From: PALSA-600 sp037142875
GTDB taxonomy: Bacteria > Actinomycetota > Thermoleophilia > Gaiellales > Gaiellaceae
Direction: 5' to 3'
Length of the DNA: 64,000 bases
Assembly (NCBI GenBank): GCA_037142875.1
Contig: JBAWZV010000007.1
Coordinates: 41,881-105,880, forward strand
The notes beneath the pieces are model-generated. The model had not been told where the DNA came from, made no database searches, and was given only the letters and a program-made list of their open reading frames with translations. This document shows, one piece after another, positions 53,123 to 61,389 of this stretch (positions are counted from its first letter, which is position 1; each line of letters opens with the position of its first letter). Position numbers and translations under genes: made by a program.

Positions 53123-53195
53123 GGGCGGTTAGCTCAGTTGGGAGAGCACTAGCTCGACAAGCTAGGGGTCACTGGTTCGAGCCCAGTACCGCCCA
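53123..53195 (+). tRNA. tRNA-Val (GAC anticodon)
   Basis: A complete 73-nt cloverleaf. Acceptor GGGCGGT (53123-53129) pairs with ACCGCCC (53188-53194); D stem GCTC/GAGC; anticodon stem CTAGC/GCTAG with loop TCGACAA and anticodon GAC at 53156-53158, which reads GUC (and GUU by wobble, the valine codons). T stem ACTGG/CCAGT with loop TTCGAGC. The variable loop is 5 nt. Discriminator A; CCA is not encoded. Confidence 0.97.
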
Positions 53196-53280
53196 TGGTT
53201 CGTTGCGAGTCGCGAGATCCACCGCGCGTCTCAGCGCGATGTCGGCCTCGCCGGTCGCTACGCGGCGCTAGGTTGCAGCA

Positions 53281-53961
53281 GTGCGTTCTCCTGTCCATCA
53301 CCACGACCATGGTCACGACCACGACCACGACCACCACGGTCATGGTCATTCGCACGGTCTCGTCGATCCGTCGATCGTGCGCTCGCGCGATGGCGTACGA
53401 ACCGTTTCGATCAGCCTGGTCGTCCTCACAGTTGCCGCGGCCGCACAGACGCTCGTCTTCGTCGTGTCGGGGAGCGTCGCTCTACTCGCTGACCTGATCC
53501 ACAACTACGGCGATGGTCTCACGGCGCTCCCGCTTGGCGTCGCGTTCTTCCTGCGCTCGGCGCGCGGCGAGCGGTGGGCGGGCCTCGGCGTGGTGCTGGC
53601 GATCTTCGTCAGCGCGATGGTTGCGCTCTACGCGACGATCGAGCGACTCATTCACCCGCATCATCTGACACACCTGTGGATCCTGGCCGGCGCCGGCCTG
53701 ATCGGATTCGTGGGCAACGAGATCGCCGCGCAGGTTCGTCTCCGCGGTGGCAAGCGCCTCAACAGCCCAGCGTTGATTGCCGACGGCAACCACGCTCGTG
53801 TCGACGGCTTCGTCTCGCTCGGTGTTGTCGCGAGCGCGGTCGTCGTTGCGCTCGGACTCCGCATCGCCGATCCGATCATCGGTCTGCTGATCACGCTCGT
53901 GATCCTGAAGATCACCTGGGACTCGTGGCAGACGATCTACGGACGAGCCGAGGAGCGCTAG
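53281..53961 (+). CDS. Cation diffusion facilitator (CzcD/ZitB-like), short
   Basis: 226 aa from a GTG 6 nt after TAGGTT. The first 26 residues form a His/Asp-rich tail (HHHDHGHDHDHDHHGHGHSHG, a metal-buffering region). Six membrane helices follow with LLADLIHNYGDGL (metal site in TM2, H and D ligands) and DGNHARVDGFVSL (TM5, HxxxD). It ends just after TM6, so the usual C-terminal cytoplasmic dimer domain of about 80 residues is missing. Zn2+ or Co2+ export is likely. Confidence 0.93.
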   Translation: MRSPVHHHDHGHDHDHDHHGHGHSHGLVDPSIVRSRDGVRTVSISLVVLTVAAAAQTLVFVVSGSVALLADLIHNYGDGLTALPLGVAFFLRSARGERWAGLGVVLAIFVSAMVALYATIERLIHPHHLTHLWILAGAGLIGFVGNEIAAQVRLRGGKRLNSPALIADGNHARVDGFVSLGVVASAVVVALGLRIADPIIGLLITLVILKITWDSWQTIYGRAEER

Positions 53962-54042
53962 GTCCCGCTCGACCCGGGGCGCTCTCGTGGCGTCCGGAAG
54001 CCCTCTCAGCTTCTACTCACTGGTCGGGCTATCGTGACGCTC

Positions 54043-54507
54043 GTGTCCTACGCCGTCGATTTCACGAACGTGTCGACCGTCGGTCTTGAGTCCTCGCCTG
54101 TCCTCGACGCGCTCGCCGGGCTCCGGGCAAACGAGGCGCGCTACTTCAAGAACAAGTACGACCACGTCTTCACCGTTGAGCCTGCGAGCGAAGCGGGCGA
54201 GACGATCGCGTGGGTGCATCGGATCCTCGCCGAGGAGCGCGACATCGTGATCGCATCCCGTCCGCTCGAGGTGACCGCCTTCCAGGTCGAGAACATCAAG
54301 ATGGCCTACGTCTTCTACGAGAGCGGCCTTTCGATCAACGCGATGTACGCCCTCGACGATGCCGGGAAGCGGGCGGTCGGGTTCAAGCTGTCGGACGGGA
54401 TGGAGGTTCCCGAGGAGCTTGCGTCGCGCTTCAAGTTCGCTCGGCAGAAGTCCACGCTCGCAGGAACCATCCGCGGCTCGTACTTCGTGATCAAGAACGT
54501 GTACTGA
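54043..54507 (+). CDS. Unknown soluble protein
   Basis: 154 aa from a GTG 7 nt after TATCGT; another GTG 9 nt earlier lies inside the hexamer. Mixed alpha/beta: SYAVDFTNVSTVGLESSPVLDALAGLRANEARYFKNKYDHVFTVEPA, ETIAWVHRILAEERDIVIASRPLEVTAFQ and a C-terminal RFKFARQKSTLAGTIRGSYFVIKNVY. No signal peptide or membrane segment, no cysteines seen. Not recognised. A perfect terminator begins right after the stop, so it is a single-gene unit. Confidence 0.72.
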   Translation: MSYAVDFTNVSTVGLESSPVLDALAGLRANEARYFKNKYDHVFTVEPASEAGETIAWVHRILAEERDIVIASRPLEVTAFQVENIKMAYVFYESGLSINAMYALDDAGKRAVGFKLSDGMEVPEELASRFKFARQKSTLAGTIRGSYFVIKNVY

Positions 54508-54531
54508 CCGCCCACGGCGCGCCGTGGGCGG
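54508..54531 (+). terminator. Perfect palindromic hairpin after the unknown gene
   Basis: CCGCCCACGGC-GC-GCCGTGGGCGG begins at the base after the stop codon. 11-bp stem, GC-rich, without a T-run. Confidence 0.75.
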
Positions 54532-54563
54532 TGCCGTCCGACGCGCCGACGATCGTGTAGCCG

Positions 54564-55646
54564 GTGAGTGCCGAGCGCCTACTCGACGTGCGCACGCGAA
54601 CCGTCCTGCGCGTGCTTGCGACCGCGATCGTCGTCGCGGTCGTGCTCGAGCTCGTGTGGGTTGCGCGTCATGTCTTCTCGTGGATCCTCATCGCGCTCTT
54701 TCTAGCGGTGGCACTCGACCCGTTTGTCAGCTGGGTTGAGCGACGCGCGCGGATGAAGCGCGGCGCGGCGATCGGGTGCGTCTACCTCTTCCTCACGCTT
54801 GCGATCGCGGGAATCGGTTCGACGTTCGCACCCAAGCTTGTCAGCGAGGTGAACGGGTTCGTGAACGCCACGCCGGGCTACATCCATGACCTCACGCAGG
54901 GCAGGGGCCGCCTCGGCTTCCTCGAGACGAAGTACCAGATCGTCGAGAAGGTGCAGAAGCAGGTCAAGGACGGCGGTGCGAAGCGCCTCCTGGGCCTCTC
55001 AGGCGCCGCTGTTGCCGTCACCAAGAGCGTGATCACGATGATCGTCGCGACCGTGACGATCGTCTTCCTGACGTTCTTCATGCTGCTCGAGGGCCGCGGC
55101 TGGGTCGAACGGTTCTACCGGCTGCTCTCCGAGGAGTCGCAGCCTCGATGGCGTGGCATCGGGCGTGACATCTCGCGCACCGTCGGCGGCTATGTGACGG
55201 GCAACCTGCTGATCAGTCTCGTCGCCGGCGTCTCAGCGACCGTCGTGTTGCTCATCATGGACGTCCCGTACGCGGTCGCGCTCGGGCTGCTTGTCGCCGT
55301 CCTCGACCTGATCCCGCTCGCCGGAGCCACGCTCGCAGGGATCGTCGTCGTCGGCGTCGCGTTTCTCCACTCGGTACCTGCCGGGGTGGTCCTGCTTCTC
55401 TTTGTCGTCGTCTACCAGCAGGTCGAGAACCACTTCCTCCAGCCGGTCATCTACGGACGGACGGTGCAGCTCTCGCCGCTTGTGGTGTTGATGGCCGTGC
55501 TCGTCGGAGCGGAACTTGCGGGGATCCTTGGCGCGCTTGCCGCGATCCCGGTCGCCGGAACGATCCAGGTGCTCGTCCGCGACCTGCTCGCCCAGCGGGC
55601 GGTGCGGCAGGGGCAGCGGCTTCAGCCCGCCTCAGCCGACAGCTAG
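54564..55646 (+). CDS. AI-2E-family (PF01594) transporter-like protein
   Basis: 360 aa with seven to eight membrane segments. Family signatures: VWVARHVFSWILIALFLAVALDPFVSWVERR at the N-terminus, GRDISRTVGGYVTGNLLISLVAGV, VPYAVALGLLVAVLDLIPLAGATLAG, and VVYQQVENHFLQPVIYGRTVQLSPLVVL. The substrate is unknown; despite the name many members are not autoinducer exporters. Its stop is interlocked with that of glbO through CTAG. Confidence 0.92.
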   Translation: MSAERLLDVRTRTVLRVLATAIVVAVVLELVWVARHVFSWILIALFLAVALDPFVSWVERRARMKRGAAIGCVYLFLTLAIAGIGSTFAPKLVSEVNGFVNATPGYIHDLTQGRGRLGFLETKYQIVEKVQKQVKDGGAKRLLGLSGAAVAVTKSVITMIVATVTIVFLTFFMLLEGRGWVERFYRLLSEESQPRWRGIGRDISRTVGGYVTGNLLISLVAGVSATVVLLIMDVPYAVALGLLVAVLDLIPLAGATLAGIVVVGVAFLHSVPAGVVLLLFVVVYQQVENHFLQPVIYGRTVQLSPLVVLMAVLVGAELAGILGALAAIPVAGTIQVLVRDLLAQRAVRQGQRLQPASADS

Positions 55647-56050
55647 ATAGGCAGGCGGTTGATCATCGCCGGCGCCGCGGTCTCGAAGTAGCGCCACAGC
55701 ACGGCGTCGAGCCCCTCGGGAAGCGCCTGCTCGTCGAGGGCTGCTCGCATGTGTACGAGCCAGCGGCCGGTCGCGCTCTGATCGACGGGAAACGGCGCAT
55801 GCCGCATTCGTAGCTGTGGGTGGCCGCGGGTCTCCGAGTACGTGCGCGGGCCACCCCAGTACTGCTCGAGAAAGAGCTGGAGCCGCTCGGCAGCGGGTGC
55901 AAGATCCTCGCCGGGATACATCGGCCGCAGAAGCTCATCACCCGCGACCCGCGCGTAGAAGGCCGCGACGAGGCGGACGAAGAACGCGTTGCCGCCGACA
56001 GCCTCGTACACGGTCACTGTCTCATCGCCGCTCGTGCTCACGAGCCCCAT
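55643..56050 (-). CDS. glbO: Group 2 truncated haemoglobin
   Basis: 135 aa from an ATG. A 2-on-2 globin that binds O2/NO. TVYEAVGGNAFFVRLVAAFYARVAGDELLRPMYPGEDLAPAAERLQLFLEQYWGGPRTYSETRGHPQLRMRHAPFPVD includes the proximal His (RMRH), the CD1-region Tyr (PMYPG) and the WGGP turn; GRWLVHM supplies the Trp at G8. These mark TrHbO. Another haem protein in a window with H-NOX and ferrochelatase. Confidence 0.95.
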   Translation of the reverse strand: MGLVSTSGDETVTVYEAVGGNAFFVRLVAAFYARVAGDELLRPMYPGEDLAPAAERLQLFLEQYWGGPRTYSETRGHPQLRMRHAPFPVDQSATGRWLVHMRAALDEQALPEGLDAVLWRYFETAAPAMINRLPI

Positions 56051-56224
56051 TCTGCTTACGCCGTCCGGTGAGCCGCAGCTCGGCGTGCACTGTCGGTAGT
56101 TCTGCGAAGGGAGATCGGGGGTCGCGCCGATGTCAGAGCGGCACTCGCGATCGATGATCCAGACACGTAGACAGGTGCGCTCCGGCGTTGCCGGAGGCGA
56201 CCGGCCGAAAAGGAGGCATGCACC

Positions 56225-56671
56225 ATGGACGCTCTCAAGAATCTCCCCCGTGAGGTGCAGTTCGTCCTCGGAGGAGGGCTGCTCTACCTGATCGTCTCGT
56301 TCCTCAACTGGCAGCAGGCGTCGGCGTTCGGGATCAGTGTCGGGCGGACGGAGTGGGTCGGCGTCGGCGTCGTCGCCGGTCTCCTCATCGTCGCTCTGCT
56401 CCTCTGGGAGGCAGCACGGTTCTTTGCGATCGAGATCCCGCTCGGAACGCTCAGCGCGGGGTTCGTGTCGCTTGCGCTTGCACTGCTGCTCGTGCTGTTC
56501 ACCGTGCTCACGTTCCTCACACACAACGAGGCTCGGCACTGGCCCTCGTGGGTTGGGCTGCTGCTCTCGTTCACGATCGCCGGTGCGGCGGTTGTCCGCG
56601 CGAAGGCTGAAGGCGTGCACATGCCCGAGATGACGACCGGCTCACATCCGGTCGGCGGGCGCCACGTCTGA
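56225..56671 (+). CDS. Four-helix membrane protein of unknown function
   Basis: 148 aa from an ATG with AAAAGGAGG 6-8 nt upstream. Hydrophobic segments: VQFVLGGGLLYLIVSFLNW, WVGVGVVAGLLIVALLLWEAA, FVSLALALLLVLFTVLTFLT and WVGLLLSFTIAGAAVVRAK. A short C-terminal tail carries MPEMTTGSHPVGGRHV. Not recognised. Followed by a 67-nt gap to the convergent glycosyltransferase gene. Confidence 0.78.
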   Translation: MDALKNLPREVQFVLGGGLLYLIVSFLNWQQASAFGISVGRTEWVGVGVVAGLLIVALLLWEAARFFAIEIPLGTLSAGFVSLALALLLVLFTVLTFLTHNEARHWPSWVGLLLSFTIAGAAVVRAKAEGVHMPEMTTGSHPVGGRHV

Positions 56672-56738
56672 GTGACGTCGTTCGTGCCGGGGCCGGAGCG
56701 ATCCTCTGGCCCCGGCCGTACGCATCGCGCGCGGAGGT

Positions 56739-57638
56739 CTAGGCGCCGTGCTCGATCAACGTCCGCGCACGCCCGCGGGCCATCGCCGCGTAGAAGCGGG
56801 CACGGCCCAGGCGGCCCGTGAGCAGGAACGACATCGCCACCGCAAACCCTTCGAACACGCGCCATGCCTGATACGAGAACGGGTAGTGGTAACGGCGCAG
56901 AAGCTCGCCATGGCCGATCCCATAGCTGTACGCAGATGCCATCCTGCGGCTGTCTCGAAACCGAGGCGTCGGGCCGGGGTGGAAGACCGTCAGGCGCGGC
57001 TCAAACACGACGTTGAAGCCGTGCCCTAGTGCCCGCAGCAGGAAGTCCGTGTCGTCACCGGAGCCCCACGGCGTTCCCGAGCCCACCCCGAGCGTCTCGT
57101 CGAACTCCTTCACCTGCTCCACTACGTGCCGTCGGTAGAACGTGGCCGGCCCGATCGAACGGCGGAAGACGTTGCGACGGGTGACACGGCCGGCTGTGCG
57201 CGCCCAGAGGAGCCCCGATGGTGACCCGGCCTCGCTCAGCGTGACGCACGTCATGCCATCGCGATCGAGGATCGCCTTGAACGTCGCCGCCAGATCGCGG
57301 AGAAAGTGCTCGGAGTACCAGCAGTCGTCATCGGGGAAGCTGACGACCTCGGCATGTGAGTGCTCGAGTCCGACGTTCCGTCCGCGTGAGACGCCGCGCG
57401 TGTCGGAGCGGATATGGAGGATGCTGATCGACTCCCGATACGGGGCAACGATCTCGGCGATCCGATCGTCGGTGTTCTGATCGACCAGGATCAGCTGAAA
57501 GCGCTTGAACGACTGGCGCGCAAGCGACTCGAGAAGCCGACCGAGCTGTTCTGTTCGACCCAGCGTCGAGACGACGAGATCGATGGACGGAATACCACCC
57601 TCTGGCCGCTTCAGCATCGATGTTTTGCCCCCCTGCAT
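56739..57638 (-). CDS. Glycosyltransferase family 2
   Basis: About 299 aa from an ATG at 57638; a second in-frame ATG at 57617 is also possible. GT-A fold start IDLVVSTLGRTEQLGRLLESLARQSFKRFQLILVDQNT, nucleotide-sugar binding DTRGVSRGRNVGLEHSHAEVVSFPDDDC (DDD metal site), and GSGDDTDFLLRALGHGFNVVFEP (acceptor/QXXRW-like region). C-terminal hydrophobic stretch FEGFAVAMSFLL. First minus-strand gene of the glycan locus. The sugar is unknown. Divergent from the GT4 at 57678. Confidence 0.88.
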   Translation of the reverse strand: MQGGKTSMLKRPEGGIPSIDLVVSTLGRTEQLGRLLESLARQSFKRFQLILVDQNTDDRIAEIVAPYRESISILHIRSDTRGVSRGRNVGLEHSHAEVVSFPDDDCWYSEHFLRDLAATFKAILDRDGMTCVTLSEAGSPSGLLWARTAGRVTRRNVFRRSIGPATFYRRHVVEQVKEFDETLGVGSGTPWGSGDDTDFLLRALGHGFNVVFEPRLTVFHPGPTPRFRDSRRMASAYSYGIGHGELLRRYHYPFSYQAWRVFEGFAVAMSFLLTGRLGRARFYAAMARGRARTLIEHGA

Positions 57639-57677
57639 ACCGCTACTCTTGCGCAATCGCCCAGGTCGGCGACTCTT

Positions 57678-58790
57678 ATGGCGAACAGGATACGAAATCC
57701 AGCACGAATCTGCCTGATCTCGACCGAGCTCTTCGGTCGCGGCAGCTACGCCGGGTTTGGTCGAGCGACACGGACGATCGGCCTCGAGCTCGTGCGTCGA
57801 GGGTACGACGTCAGCGCAGTCGTTGCGGTGCGCCGCGGGATGACGCCCGAGAGCTACGACCTCGACGGGATCAAGGTGCACGAGTTTCTGCCACAGGAAC
57901 CCTCGGTCGTGCTCGAGCTCTGCCGGACGATCGACGCCGACATCTACCACTCCCAGGATCCGTCGTACGGCACGTACCTGGCGCGGAAGGCGATGCCGGA
58001 CAGGGTGCACATCGTCACGTTCCGCGATCCGATGACCTGGCGCGACTGGCTGATCGAGGCGAAGGCCTCCGACACGCGCTCTCTGCGCTGGCTTCTCTGG
58101 CCCGCATACGTCGAGAATCCGTTCGTCCGGCGGGCAATCCGCCGCTCGACAGGGCTCTACGGGGCCTCCGAGCTCGCAACCGGAAAGGCCCGGGCCAAGT
58201 ACCGGATCGGGGCGGAGTTCCTGCCGACGCCGGTCCACGTGCCCGACCATGTCGTCAAGGCCGAGCAGCCGACCGTCTGCTGGGTCGGTCGCTTCGACCG
58301 CCGCAAGCGTCCCGAGGAGTTCTTCGAGCTTGCGCGCGCGTTCCCGGACGTGCGATTCATCGCGGTCGGCTCGACCGTCGACATCGAGCGCGACCGGATG
58401 CTTCGCGAGCTTGCAGCGCCGATTCCGAACCTCGAGCTGACCGGAACGATCGACCAGTTCGAGTCGGGGAAGCTCGCTGAGATCTATGCGCAGAGCTGGG
58501 TGCTCATCAGCACGTCGCTGCGCGAGGGACTGCCGAACGTCTTCCTCGAGGCCGCAGCGAACCGGTGCGCGATCCTGAGCACGGTCGATCCCGACGGGTT
58601 TGCGACGAGGTTCGGGTACCTCGCACGCCATGACGGTCTCGAGGCGGGTCTGCGGAAGCTCCTCACCGACGATGCCTGGCGTGCGGCCGGCGAGCGGGGC
58701 TATCAGTGGGTGAGCGAGGTCTTCGGGATGGAGCCCGCGCTCGAACGCCACATCGCGGTCTACGAAGAACTGCTCGCATCGAAGCGATGA
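57678..58790 (+). CDS. Glycosyltransferase family 4-like protein
   Basis: 370 aa from an ATG. RICLISTELFGRGSYAGFGRATRTIGLELVRRGYDV at the N-terminus, then CWVGRFDRRKRPEEFFELARAFPDVRFIAVG in the nucleotide-sugar domain and SLREGLPNVFLEAAANRCAIL with the EX7E motif. GT-B. TACTCT (57644-57649) may be its -10, giving a 22-nt leader. Overlaps the next gene by 4 nt and starts a five-enzyme plus-strand run (GT4, GT2, GT2, GT11). Confidence 0.9.
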   Translation: MANRIRNPARICLISTELFGRGSYAGFGRATRTIGLELVRRGYDVSAVVAVRRGMTPESYDLDGIKVHEFLPQEPSVVLELCRTIDADIYHSQDPSYGTYLARKAMPDRVHIVTFRDPMTWRDWLIEAKASDTRSLRWLLWPAYVENPFVRRAIRRSTGLYGASELATGKARAKYRIGAEFLPTPVHVPDHVVKAEQPTVCWVGRFDRRKRPEEFFELARAFPDVRFIAVGSTVDIERDRMLRELAAPIPNLELTGTIDQFESGKLAEIYAQSWVLISTSLREGLPNVFLEAAANRCAILSTVDPDGFATRFGYLARHDGLEAGLRKLLTDDAWRAAGERGYQWVSEVFGMEPALERHIAVYEELLASKR

Positions 58791-59662
58791 GCTCGGTCTC
58801 CGCCTGCCTGGTTGTTCACAACGAGGAGGCGCTGATCGAGCGCTGCCTTCGCTCACTCGACGGTGTCGTCGACGAGATCGTGCTCATCCACGACGGCCCG
58901 TGCGCTGATCTCACTCTCGAGATCGCCGAGAAGCACGGGGCGCGGATCGTGGTCACCGAGAGGGCAGGCGGCTCGGAGCCGCACGTCCCGCTCGCCTTCT
59001 CGCTCGCCACGAGCGAGTGGCTGCTGCGCATCGACGCCGACGAGTACCTCTCCGACGAGCTTCGTGACGCGCTCCCTGGTCTGCTCGCCCGTGACGACGT
59101 GAACGGGTTCAGCTTCATCTGGCCCGTCTGGCATCCAGGTAAGCAGCGGTACGCGACCAGCAACGGCCCGTACAAGCTCGCCCTCACCCGCCGCTCAGCG
59201 ACTCGACGCCTGGGGCTGCCTCACTCGCACACCGAGGTTCGCGGTGCACGCGTCCAGACTGATCTGCTCTTCGAGCATCGGCCGGTCCGCGACAGCTACA
59301 GCCTGCGCATCCTTCTTTCGAAGTGGCGTCGTTACGCGCCGCTTCACGCCCGCGTCTACCTGATGCGTTTTCAGGACATCCCGCAGTTTGGCTATGCGCC
59401 TGACGCCGACTGGCCGGCTCGGCGTGTGTGGGGCAGCCGTCTCTCACCGCTCCTCTTCGTGCCCTACGGGGTGCTCGAGTTTCTCTCCGAGGCGTGGGAG
59501 TTTCGCCGGATGCGACCACGCCGACGCGTCTGGCGGACGGCCGCGATCGGCGGCCTCTACATCACCGTCGTGATGCTCTACGTCGCTCGGTTCCGCTACC
59601 TGGAGCGCAGCGCCGGCGAGATCCCGTCCGGGATGAAGCCCGCGCGCTACGCCGCCAGCTAG
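58787..59662 (+). CDS. Glycosyltransferase family 2 (tandem paralogue 1)
   Basis: 291 aa from the ATG overlapping the previous stop. ACLVVHNEEALIERCLRSLDGVVDEIVLIHDGPCADLTLEIAE is the WaaE/KdtX-type GT2 start; RIDADEYLSDEL is the metal DxD. The mid-part carries SFIWPVWHPGKQRYATSNGPYKLALTRR and RRVWGSRLSPLLFVPYGVLEFLSEAWEF; a C-terminal hydrophobic helix IGGLYITVVMLYVARFRYL anchors it. Highly similar to the next gene, so a duplication. Confidence 0.9.
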   Translation: MSSVSACLVVHNEEALIERCLRSLDGVVDEIVLIHDGPCADLTLEIAEKHGARIVVTERAGGSEPHVPLAFSLATSEWLLRIDADEYLSDELRDALPGLLARDDVNGFSFIWPVWHPGKQRYATSNGPYKLALTRRSATRRLGLPHSHTEVRGARVQTDLLFEHRPVRDSYSLRILLSKWRRYAPLHARVYLMRFQDIPQFGYAPDADWPARRVWGSRLSPLLFVPYGVLEFLSEAWEFRRMRPRRRVWRTAAIGGLYITVVMLYVARFRYLERSAGEIPSGMKPARYAAS

Positions 59663-59665
59663 CCG

Positions 59666-60484
59666 ATGCCGTCGATCACCGCCTGTCTGGTCGTGCACAA
59701 CGAGGAGTCGCTGATGGAGCGCTGCCTCGAGTCGCTCGAGGGCGTCGTCGATGAGATCGTGCTCGTCCACGACGGGCCGTGCACCGACCGCACGATCGAG
59801 ATCGCAGAGGCCTACGGCGCGCGTGCTGTCGTCGCCGACTTCATCGGCGAGGCCGACCCGCACCGACCCCAGTGCTACGCGCTTGCGACGTGCGACTGGA
59901 TCATCCGGATCGACGCCGACGAGTTCCTCTCCGAGGGGCTGCGCGCAGGCATCCGTGAGCTCGTCGCCACAGAGGGCGTCGATGCCTGGGAGGTGATCTG
60001 GCCGGTCTGGAGCGAGAGCAAGGGTAGGTACATCACCGAGAACGGCCCACGCAAGCGGGTCCTCACCCGCCGCGCGCTGAGCATGCGATCCGGGTTGATC
60101 GGCGACGCGACTCACGTGCGCGGGACGGTCGCCCAGACAGACCTCGTGCTCGAGCATCGCCCGCGGTACGACTTTCGCCTGCGGGTTGTGCTTCCCAAGT
60201 GGCGCCGCTGGGCGCGCGTCCACGCGCGGCAGTACCTGATGGAGTGGAGCGAGATCCCGCAGTTCGGCTACCCGGCTGACACGCAGTGGCCGGCTCGCCG
60301 CGTGTGGGGCAACCGCCTCTCGCCGCTTCTGATCATCCCGTACGGCGTGCTCGAGTTCGTCGCTCACCTGCGGAAGCTGCAGGAGATGCGGCCGCGGTGG
60401 CAGGTGCTTCGGATCTCGGCGATGTGGGGCGTCTACGCGATGCTCGTCCAGCTCTACGTCGTGAAGTACCGGTACCTCAAGTGA
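59666..60484 (+). CDS. Glycosyltransferase family 2 (tandem paralogue 2)
   Basis: 272 aa. Same order of motifs as the upstream paralogue: ACLVVHNEESLMERCLESLEGVVDEIVLVHDGPCTDRTIEIAE, RIDADEFLSEGL, IWPVWSESKGRYITENGPRKRVLTRRA, RRVWGNRLSPLLIIPYGVLEF and a C-terminal helix. The end overlaps the GT11 gene by 4 nt. Two such enzymes in a row could add repeated or distinct residues. Confidence 0.9.
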   Translation: MPSITACLVVHNEESLMERCLESLEGVVDEIVLVHDGPCTDRTIEIAEAYGARAVVADFIGEADPHRPQCYALATCDWIIRIDADEFLSEGLRAGIRELVATEGVDAWEVIWPVWSESKGRYITENGPRKRVLTRRALSMRSGLIGDATHVRGTVAQTDLVLEHRPRYDFRLRVVLPKWRRWARVHARQYLMEWSEIPQFGYPADTQWPARRVWGNRLSPLLIIPYGVLEFVAHLRKLQEMRPRWQVLRISAMWGVYAMLVQLYVVKYRYLK

Positions 60485-61389
60485 GCCGGGGCAAGAAGGT
60501 TGTCCGCTGGGTCCACGACAACGCGCATGCGCGATGGGATGTCGTTCCGGCGCTTCTCTACCCGCTGCGCGCGAGCCAGGGGCGCGCGACGCCCATCACC
60601 TACCGGATGCTCGGCCGGGTCGGCCGCCTCGGCAACCAGCTCTTCCAGATCGCCGGGGCGCTCGCAATCGCAGCAGAGAGGGGAGCCCCTGTGCTGCTGC
60701 CGGACTGGAAGTACCGGCCGTACTTCTCCGTTCCCGACGAGGTCTTCGCTCGCCACGAGCGGGAGCTCCTCGGCGCCCGAGATGCGTTCCGCTTTGCCGA
60801 CTGCATCGAGTCGAGGCACGAGAGGATCTTTCTACAGCACCACAGCCTTGCCGAATCGGTGAGACCCGAGGTGCTGCGCTGGTTTCACCCGTCGGCGCTG
60901 GCGATCGAGGCGATCGACGGACTGTTGCCCGCCGGGCCCCTTACAGCGCTCCACGTCCGGACGTGGTTTCGACCCGCAGAGGTCGCAGCGGCCACGGTCG
61001 ATGGCACGACGTGGGACGACCTCACCCTGAACCCGAAGTACGTGAACCTCACCCCCGAGTACTACATCGAGGCTGCGCGTTCGGTCGCCGTACCCGGCAC
61101 CACGTTCGTGATCTTCTCCGACGCTCCCGCCTGGTGCCGCACCGAGATCGCACCCTCACTTGCGAGTCACGGCGACGTCCTGGTCGTCGAGGGGAACCCT
61201 GACTGGCTCGACCTCTTCCTGATGGCGCGCTGCGACCGACACGTGATCTCGAACTCGACCTACGCGTGGTGGGGCGCGTTTCTCTCCGACGACCCGGAGC
61301 CTGTCCGGCCGAGCCGTGTTCTCACCGATCCGACCAACCACAGGCACGACCGGCTGTTCCCGCCGTCCTGGCGCGTCGTCGACATCTAG
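60481..61389 (+). CDS. GT11-like alpha-1,2-fucosyltransferase
   Basis: 302 aa from the GTG overlapping the previous stop. GRVGRLGNQLFQIAGALAIAAERGAPVLLP is the diagnostic GT11 GDP-sugar motif (GRLGNQxFQxA); ALHVRTWFRPAEV and VIFSDAPAWCRTEI, and ISNSTYAWWGAFLSDDP near the C-terminus, match the NSTFSWW block. The N-terminal about 40 residues are extra. GDP-fucose is the usual donor; no fucose-synthesis genes are seen here. Convergent with the sulfotransferase, stops interlocked (CTAG). Confidence 0.88.
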   Translation: MSRGKKVVRWVHDNAHARWDVVPALLYPLRASQGRATPITYRMLGRVGRLGNQLFQIAGALAIAAERGAPVLLPDWKYRPYFSVPDEVFARHERELLGARDAFRFADCIESRHERIFLQHHSLAESVRPEVLRWFHPSALAIEAIDGLLPAGPLTALHVRTWFRPAEVAAATVDGTTWDDLTLNPKYVNLTPEYYIEAARSVAVPGTTFVIFSDAPAWCRTEIAPSLASHGDVLVVEGNPDWLDLFLMARCDRHVISNSTYAWWGAFLSDDPEPVRPSRVLTDPTNHRHDRLFPPSWRVVDI

